DNA of 5,517 nt from Spirochaetaceae bacterium. Its GTDB lineage: Bacteria > Spirochaetota > Spirochaetia > Treponematales > Breznakiellaceae. Where the stretch lies: NCBI GenBank assembly GCA_031280705.1, contig JAITGJ010000057.1, positions 1-5,517 on the forward strand. Direction: 5' to 3'. This document shows positions 1 to 3,675 of the stretch, one piece after another. The notes beneath the pieces are model-generated. The model worked only from the letters and a program-made list of their open reading frames with translations, was not told where the DNA came from and searched no databases. A program made the position numbers and the translations under genes. Position 1 is the stretch's first letter; each line of letters begins with the position of its first letter.

Positions 1-21
1 AGCGATTTCTATGCCTGACAA
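1..21 (-). CDS. Possible 5' end of a gene cut by the window edge
   Basis: On the minus strand a strong Shine-Dalgarno sequence, AGGAGG (complement of 27-32), sits five bases before a TTG codon at 19-21. The frame stays open for seven codons (MSGIEIA) to the window edge. The preceding XRE gene ends at 65, so this could be the next gene of the same transcript, about 43 bases downstream. The Shine-Dalgarno sequence and spacing are seen. The rare TTG start and the very short visible frame make it uncertain, and no product can be named. Confidence 0.27.
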
Positions 22-64
22 AAGCCCCTCCTGATACTGCCCGGGGAGACAGGACAACACGTCA

Positions 65-385
65 TTAGACTTTGTATTGTTTATAAACGGTTTCAAGGGC
101 GATGTTGACGTGTTTGGTAAAGTCCTCGGAAATACGGTCGATGATGGTTTTTTGTTCATCAGTGGCTTCTTCGCCCCGTAATAGTTCCCATACCTCAACC
201 CCCAAAGCGGCGGCAAGGTTACAGAGGGTTCTGGCCTGGGGGTAATTGTTACCCCGCTCAATGTTAGACAAAAACGTTATAGAAATACCGGCTTTTTCGG
301 CTAAATCCGCCTGTGAAAACTGCCTGCGGAGGCGAAAAAATTTGATATTCTTCCCCAAAATGTCCTTTAATTCTTCTTCGTCCAT
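65..385 (-). CDS. XRE/Cro-CI family helix-turn-helix transcriptional regulator
   Basis: This is a 106-residue cytoplasmic DNA-binding protein. Residues 11-70 form a typical HTH_3 (Cro/C1) domain. Helix 2 lies at about 24-34 (SQADLAEKAGI) and the recognition helix at about 36-46 (ITFLSNIERGN), followed by the usual LAAALGVEVWELL packing helix. Residues 75-106 are a short charged tail with no recognised domain; it could mediate dimerisation, which is inference. The ATG at 385 is the only reasonable start. Its ribosome site is weak: an AAAGG lies 11 bases upstream, and a better AGGAGG (410-415) is too far away at 24 bases. The gene is divergent from the lipoprotein gene at 616 and shares a 230-bp control region with it. 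Proteins of this size and arrangement are commonly autorepressors that also control the divergent neighbour; here that is inferred from operator-like dyads over the promoters. The ligand or inducer is unknown. Confidence 0.9.
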   Translation of the reverse strand: MDEEELKDILGKNIKFFRLRRQFSQADLAEKAGISITFLSNIERGNNYPQARTLCNLAAALGVEVWELLRGEEATDEQKTIIDRISEDFTKHVNIALETVYKQYKV

Positions 386-417
386 CTGTCAATATACCTT
401 TCTATACGGCCTCCTTT

Positions 418-447
418 ATTGAAGCGGTTTCCACAGCTTGTTGACAA
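418..447 (-). promoter_or_regulatory. Candidate weak promoter of the XRE regulator gene
   Basis: Read on the minus strand, TTGTCA (complement of 442-447, one mismatch to the -35 consensus) is followed after 18 bp by TTCAAT (complement of 418-423, four of six matches to TATAAT). The predicted start is near 411, giving a leader of about 26 nt before the ATG at 385. Its -35 box physically overlaps the -35 box of the opposite, much stronger promoter, so the two polymerases should compete. The elements are seen; activity is inferred. Confidence 0.35.
438..447. promoter_or_regulatory. Short dyad TTGT-TG-ACAA over both -35 boxes
   Basis: TTGT (438-441) and ACAA (444-447) form a four-base inverted repeat with a two-base centre, lying over the plus-strand TTGACA and the minus-strand TTGTCA. 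TTGT/ACAA half-sites are common in Cro/CI-type operators. The dyad is short and shares bases with the -35 hexamers, so it may be only a by-product of the overlapping promoters. Confidence 0.25.
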
Positions 448-469
448 ACATCTTTTGCTTCTATATAAT
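441..469 (+). promoter_or_regulatory. Consensus sigma-70 promoter driving the lipoprotein gene
   Basis: TTGACA at 441-446 and TATAAT at 464-469 are both perfect consensus hexamers with the optimal 17-bp spacer. The predicted transcription start is G476. The next plus-strand gene starts at 616, so the transcript would have a leader of about 140 nt. So strong a promoter in front of a small lipoprotein gene suggests that expression is held down by a repressor, and a dyad sits exactly over the -10 box and start site. Confidence 0.82.
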
Positions 470-476
470 ATTGAAG
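458..476. promoter_or_regulatory. Candidate operator dyad over the -10 box and transcription start
   Basis: The arms CTTCTATAT (458-466) and ATATTGAAG (468-476) are inverted repeats around A467 with eight of nine positions matching. The dyad spans the -10 hexamer (464-469) and ends at the predicted start G476, a classic position for steric repression. The right half-site, TATTGAAG, recurs in the same orientation at 417-424, over the -10 box proposed for the divergent XRE gene; the two copies are 52 bp apart, close to five helical turns. Binding by the adjacent XRE protein is inferred. Confidence 0.5.
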
Positions 477-615
477 TATAAGTTTAAGTCCGCTTGTAAG
501 GTTATCTGAAAAGAAGGGTTATCTTTCACTGGCGGCAAAACTCATCAAGTGAGTCATTTTGACCCACAATTTTATGAAGGGGCGTAGACGGGCTACTGCC
601 CCAAGGAGTTACCAC
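476..615 (+). promoter_or_regulatory. Long structured 5' leader of the lipoprotein mRNA
   Basis: The leader runs from the predicted start G476 to the ATG at 616. It contains two copies of GGTTATCT (500-507, 517-524), a small hairpin ACTCA/TGAGT (540-544 with 550-554), and a stronger hairpin at 579-602 (GGGGC+GTAG pairing CTAC+GCCCC, T597 bulged) that ends one base before the Shine-Dalgarno sequence. An in-frame ATG at 574 and a TTG at 559 lack good ribosome sites and are not preferred as starts. No known riboswitch was recognised. The structures are seen; any regulatory use is inferred. Confidence 0.4.
603..608 (+). promoter_or_regulatory. Shine-Dalgarno site that fixes the lipoprotein start
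   Basis: AAGGAG lies seven bases before the ATG at 616. This selects 616 over the upstream in-frame TTG at 559 and ATG at 574, and gives a protein with a well-formed signal peptide. Confidence 0.85.
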
Positions 616-1002
616 ATGAACAGGAGATTTGGTTGGAGACTGCCGGTATTGGCGGTTGTGGTTGGGCTGGTATTTTTGAACGCTGGGTGTGCATCGTTGG
701 CGAATATGTTTTATCAAGGTGCAGAAACAGCAGAGTCAAAAAAATTTCTTGATGGCGCCAATGACATACTCACCCAAAGTCAAGAGGGCTATCCCGCGCT
801 TCAATTTAAAGCTTTGTTTGAACGGAAGTTTACCGGCATAATATGGAACGGCAATGGGGCTGATTCTTTTCGCTTCACTTACGAAGGAAGACAGTACACC
901 ATGGAGGTCAGTAATATACCCCGGCAGCAAGGGAATATGCAGTACTTTTATTGGGTAGCGGCTACGGGCTGCAAGGATATGACGCCGCCGGAGCAAAACT
1001 GA
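616..1002 (+). CDS. Small predicted spirochaetal lipoprotein, function unknown
   Basis: The product is 128 residues. A basic N-terminus (MNRRFGWR), a hydrophobic stretch (about 9-21) and LNAGC ending at Cys25 form a signal-peptidase II type signal. Leu is at -4 and Asn at -3, a relaxed lipobox of the kind accepted in spirochaetes. After cleavage a lipid-anchored protein of about 104 residues would face the periplasm or cell surface. The mature part has an acidic/polar helical region (about 35-70) and then an aromatic, probably beta-rich segment (about 72-117: FTGIIWNGN, SFRFTYEGRQYTMEV, MQYFYWVAA), with one more cysteine at 119. I recognise no domain family. The gene stands alone, divergent from an XRE repressor and convergent with deoC, and has a consensus promoter. 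Its base composition is lower in GC than the genes to its right, consistent with acquisition. A role in envelope stress or host contact is conceivable but unsupported. Confidence 0.75.
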   Translation: MNRRFGWRLPVLAVVVGLVFLNAGCASLANMFYQGAETAESKKFLDGANDILTQSQEGYPALQFKALFERKFTGIIWNGNGADSFRFTYEGRQYTMEVSNIPRQQGNMQYFYWVAATGCKDMTPPEQN

Positions 1003-1020
1003 AGGGCCGCAATAGCCCAC

Positions 1021-1045
1021 GCTGAAGCCGCCGCGCGGCTTCAGC
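1021..1045. terminator. Convergent-gene hairpin, possible bidirectional terminator
   Basis: GCTGAAGCCG (1021-1030) and CGGCTTCAGC (1036-1045) form a perfect 10-bp stem around a five-base loop, placed between the stop codons of two converging genes. The deoC stop codon (1041-1043) lies inside the stem. Neither side carries a T-run, so it is not a textbook intrinsic terminator. It may protect 3' ends or work with Rho. Confidence 0.5.
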
Positions 1046-1685
1046 ACAGGAGTTGTACGCCCCGGCTGGTACCGATACGGGAACAGCCCGCCTCGATAAA
1101 AGCGGTAACTGCTTCCAGCGTGGTGATGCCCCCCGCGGCCTTGATCTTTACCGCGGGACCAATATGCGCGGCAAAAAGTTGCACGTCATCCAGCGCCGCG
1201 CCGCCGCTCCCAAACCCCGTGGATGTTTTGATATAGTCCGCCCCGGCTTTCGTAACCGCGCCGCAAAGCGCTATCTTTTCCCGCTCGTCAAGATAACAGG
1301 TTTCGACAATTACCTTGAGTATTTTCCCGGACAGCGCCTCCCGCACCGAGGCGATTTCCGCCGTTACCGCGTCAAAGTTTTTGTCTTTTACCAATCCCAG
1401 ATTTATCACCATGTCGATTTCCCGCGCGCCGTCCAGGACGGCTTCCCGCGCCTCCGCGGTTTTGACGCGGCTCGTTTGATAGCCCAGCGGAAAGCCGATA
1501 ACCGTGCAGACGGGAAGCTTTTCCCCGTAGGCCGCGCCGATGCGGGCCACAAACGACGGCGGTACGCACACCGACGCCGCGCCGTAGCGCAGGGCTTCAT
1601 CGCACAGTTTTTCTATTTCCGCCCAGGAAGCAGCCGCCTTGAGCAGGGTATGATCGATATATTTCCAGATTTCTTGCTTTTCCAT
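1041..1685 (-). CDS. deoC: Deoxyribose-phosphate aldolase (class I, DeoC)
   Basis: DeoC cleaves 2-deoxy-D-ribose 5-phosphate to glyceraldehyde 3-phosphate and acetaldehyde, the last step of deoxynucleoside salvage as carbon source, in the cytoplasm. The 214-residue protein has the usual bacterial length and TIM-barrel landmarks: N-terminal IDHTLLKA (10-17), CVPPSFV (40-46), VIGFPLGY (62-69), Asp91 in REIDMVINLG, the Schiff-base Lys153 in DYIKTSTGFG, and the second active-site lysine Lys182 in KIKAAGG. The C-terminus RIGTSRGV is the phosphate-binding end. The start is set at the ATG at 1685 because family homology begins there and a strong promoter ends just upstream; the in-frame ATG at 1697 falls inside the -10 box. 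No Shine-Dalgarno sequence is visible, and the mRNA may be leaderless. The neighbours are not nucleoside genes, so this is a stand-alone deoC rather than a deo operon. Confidence 0.95.
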   Translation of the reverse strand: MEKQEIWKYIDHTLLKAAASWAEIEKLCDEALRYGAASVCVPPSFVARIGAAYGEKLPVCTVIGFPLGYQTSRVKTAEAREAVLDGAREIDMVINLGLVKDKNFDAVTAEIASVREALSGKILKVIVETCYLDEREKIALCGAVTKAGADYIKTSTGFGSGGAALDDVQLFAAHIGPAVKIKAAGGITTLEAVTAFIEAGCSRIGTSRGVQLLC

Positions 1686-1692
1686 GCGTTGA

Positions 1693-1721
1693 ATCATAGG
1701 AGAAACCGCGGAAACTGTCAA
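1693..1721 (-). promoter_or_regulatory. Strong sigma-70 promoter of deoC, placed for a leaderless mRNA
   Basis: On the minus strand TTGACA (complement of 1716-1721) is followed after exactly 17 bp by TATGAT (complement of 1693-1698), one mismatch from full consensus. It begins one base past the maf stop codon, in the 37-nt gap. Counting from the -10 box puts the transcript start at 1686 or 1685, the latter being the A of the deoC ATG. Confidence 0.8.
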
Positions 1722-1722
1722 T

Positions 1723-3522
1723 TTATGCGGACGCGCCGCCATGCTCCGGTAATTCCGCGCGCGCGCGTTCCCAGAGCGCAATAAACGGATCGATTTCCGC
1801 GCGTACCCGTTTCAAAAAAGATCGCCACGCCGTTTCGCCGCCTCCACCGCCGGGACCGGGACGCCGCCCGCCCGCGCCGGCGCAGTCGGGAAAATGCGCC
1901 CAGAGATAATCGCATTCGTCAAGCAGTCCCGCAAGGCGCGCCGTCTCCGCCGTCCGCGCGGTAAGGATCGCGCGTATTTCAAGCAGCAGTTCGCGTTCGG
2001 CTTCCATAAACCGGGCAAGACGCCGCGCCTTGTCCGCGCCGTCCGCCGCGGCGTCTTGCGGGGCCGGTTCGGGAAACGCGCCGCCCTTACCGCCGCCCGA
2101 TACGAGCAGGCGCAGGGCTTCGTCCCGCTCCAGAACGGGAACGCCGAGAAAAAGCCCGCTTCCCGTAATGTCCCCAAGGCGCGCCGCGCCGGAAAATTCC
2201 CGTTCAAAAAGATCGCGGTAGCGTTTCAGCGCGCCGCCTGAAATGACGGTTTCGCCCTGTTTGCCGCGCGCGGGAAAAAATCCTTCCCGGAACGCGGAGC
2301 GGGCCTGTATGATCGGCGCAAGGCGCGTCGTGCGGCGGAGCGCTTCGTCGCTTCCCGGCGCGGCCCGGGCGTGGAAGCGGTCCAGGGTAAAGGAAAAGTC
2401 GATGCCCCCCGTGATAACCGGACCGCGCGAAAGGCGCAGGGCGAGGGCCACGGCGGTAAGGCCGACTGAGCCCAGCGCGGGAATTTCCGGGGGAAGAAAC
2501 CCGGCCTGTTCCAGCCGCCCGAACAGTCTGAGCGCCGTCCACGGGGTAAAAAAGATGAGCGGTCGGCCATCCAGCATTTCCGCCGTCGCGGGCAGGGCGG
2601 AAAGGTCCATCGCCACGGGAACGGCATACCGCGCCGTTCCGGTAAAGTCCCGGAGGTTCCAGTGCTGGCTTTCAAGCGCCACGACAAGATCGGGAACAAT
2701 ATTCCGCGCGAGAAGACAACGGAGCGCCGTATCCACCGCAATAATCCCCGGGGGCCGTTCGCCGTGCCCTTTCCCGGCGGGATGTTTGGGGCGTTCTTCT
2801 GTTTGCCGGTTGTTTGGTGTGCGCGGACTGCCGGGATCTCCGGGAGGGAATCGCGCGGTCAGGGCGTCAAGAATACCGTCCAGCGAGGGACCGGCTCCCA
2901 GCACCAGGACCGGCTCGTCCCCAAAAAAGGAATTGTCGAGGGTTTGCGCCGGGCCGGCCACGCGGGCGGCGAGGGGAAGGTTCCGTATAAAGTTACGGAT
3001 AAAGCGCCGTCCCAGATGAACCAGGGTAAGGGCGTTTTCCCAGTCCCCGGCGATCTCCATTTCCAGCGCCGCAAGAATGTCCGCGTAAACGTCTTCGGCA
3101 AGCTGCCAGCCTCCGGTAAGGCGGAGCGTCCGTACCCGGCGGAACCGGCGCTGTCCCCAGGTTTGCCGCACAAGGGCGGAAAGCTGTTCCACGCCGGACG
3201 CCCCGGCAAGTATAAGGCGGGGGGCGTTTGTCCGCAAAAGCGGCGCGAGGGCTTCCCGCGCGAGATCGAGGAGCCGTTCATCGGCCTCCACGCAGAGCGC
3301 CGCCGAATCGGCGTCCATAACGGAGAGGAGTTTTTCAATGCCGTACCCGTAAAGCGGCGAGGGGATAAAAAAAAGCGTCCGCGCACGGTCTTCGGGAGCA
3401 AGCCGGTCAACGGCCCGTTCCGCCTGGGCAACGGGATCAATCGCCGAAAGGAGGGTTTTTCCCCGGTAGGTCAGGGAATAACCGCGCCGGGCCGCCCGGG
3501 AACGGGGCGCGTCATCGCCCAT
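1723..3522 (-). CDS. Motility-associated factor (Maf)/DUF115 MptE-like glycosyltransferase-family protein
   Basis: This 599-residue cytoplasmic protein resembles the Maf/DUF115 family. Some members transfer nonulosonic acids or other sugars to flagellin, and MptE-like relatives are pterin diphosphokinases. Visible family features are an N-terminal YRGKTLLSAIDPVAQAER (19-36), the nucleotide-binding-like VLVLGAGPSLDG (205-216), IIAVDTALRCLLARNIVPDLVVALES (260-285, split by me: IIAVDTA then PDLVVALES), GPVITGGIDFSFT (367-379) and FHARA (383-387), the spot where relatives usually have ThA.G. A Pro/charged insertion (225-258) separates the GAGPSLD and IIAVDTA motifs, which normally lie closer together. 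A Gly/Pro-rich stretch occurs at 546-563. The ATG at 3522 is the first start after an in-frame stop at 3559-3561; it has no Shine-Dalgarno sequence or clear promoter of its own, so co-transcription with the ppiD-like gene 153 nt upstream is likely. A flagellin-modification role is inferred from the family, because no flagellar gene is in view. Confidence 0.75.
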   Translation of the reverse strand: MGDDAPRSRAARRGYSLTYRGKTLLSAIDPVAQAERAVDRLAPEDRARTLFFIPSPLYGYGIEKLLSVMDADSAALCVEADERLLDLAREALAPLLRTNAPRLILAGASGVEQLSALVRQTWGQRRFRRVRTLRLTGGWQLAEDVYADILAALEMEIAGDWENALTLVHLGRRFIRNFIRNLPLAARVAGPAQTLDNSFFGDEPVLVLGAGPSLDGILDALTARFPPGDPGSPRTPNNRQTEERPKHPAGKGHGERPPGIIAVDTALRCLLARNIVPDLVVALESQHWNLRDFTGTARYAVPVAMDLSALPATAEMLDGRPLIFFTPWTALRLFGRLEQAGFLPPEIPALGSVGLTAVALALRLSRGPVITGGIDFSFTLDRFHARAAPGSDEALRRTTRLAPIIQARSAFREGFFPARGKQGETVISGGALKRYRDLFEREFSGAARLGDITGSGLFLGVPVLERDEALRLLVSGGGKGGAFPEPAPQDAAADGADKARRLARFMEAERELLLEIRAILTARTAETARLAGLLDECDYLWAHFPDCAGAGGRRPGPGGGGGETAWRSFLKRVRAEIDPFIALWERARAELPEHGGASA

Positions 3523-3546
3523 GTCCGGCCGGGTTTGACGCGCTAG

Positions 3547-3588
3547 GGCAGCACTGATTTATTCAATCGAGAATAAACCGGTGCTGCC
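3547..3588. other. Long imperfect hairpin between the ppiD-like and maf genes
   Basis: Positions 3547-3564 pair with 3571-3588 to give an 18-position stem with one mismatch (A3557/C3578) and one T-G wobble (T3555/G3580), around a six-base loop AATCGA. The outer part is GGCAGCAC/GTGCTGCC and the inner part TTTATTC/GAATAAA. It lies 25 bases before the maf start in the minus-strand direction. It has no T-run after either arm, so it is probably not an intrinsic terminator. It could be an attenuator, an RNA-processing site or, through its AT-rich perfect core, a protein-binding site. Confidence 0.55.
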
Positions 3589-3598
3589 TGGGGGCGGA

Positions 3599-3631
3599 TT
3601 TTTCGCGGTTTTCCAGAGAAAAGCGGAAAAA
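3599..3631. other. AT-rich bulged hairpin downstream of the ppiD-like gene
   Basis: TTTTT-CGC (3599-3606) pairs with GCG...AAAAA (3623-3631, G3626 bulged), and TTTTC (3609-3613) pairs with GAAAA (3618-3622), with GG bulged at 3607-3608 and a CAGA loop. It lies in the 153-nt gap and follows the ppiD-like stop codon in the direction of transcription. It could weaken read-through or protect the 3' end. The pairing is seen; no role is proven. Confidence 0.35.
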
Positions 3632-3675
3632 ATAACGGGGCGGCGATGATGGGCGTCACGTTAACCGGCGGTTCC

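Noticed and set aside
559..615. Upstream starts (TTG 559, ATG 574) for the lipoprotein gene
   Set aside because: They lack good ribosome sites and would put 14-19 polar residues in front of the signal peptide; ATG 616 has AAGGAG at seven bases.
65..1002. Toxin-antitoxin pair formed by the XRE gene and the lipoprotein gene
   Set aside because: The genes are divergent rather than in one operon, and the partner has a secretion signal and no toxin motif.
1686..1781. 32-residue N-terminal extension of DeoC from ATG 1781
   Set aside because: It overlaps the maf 3' end, would read through the deoC promoter, and is not needed for the family fold, which begins at residue 1 of the 1685 start.
1053..1784. 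243-codon plus-strand open frame opposite deoC
   Set aside because: deoC has full active-site conservation on the other strand; this frame is its shadow.
2243..3546. Long plus-strand open frames opposite the maf gene
   Set aside because: They mirror the GC-rich third-position pattern of the real minus-strand gene, lack Shine-Dalgarno sites and give arginine/proline-rich, non-family translations.
3534..3563. Plus-strand promoter TTGACG-17-TTTATT in the maf/ppiD gap
   Set aside because: No plus-strand gene follows; it lies across the large hairpin and probably matches by chance.
3599..3631. Intrinsic terminator for the ppiD-like gene
   Set aside because: The hairpin is bulged, and its T-run precedes rather than follows the stem in the direction of transcription; it is kept only as a structured element.
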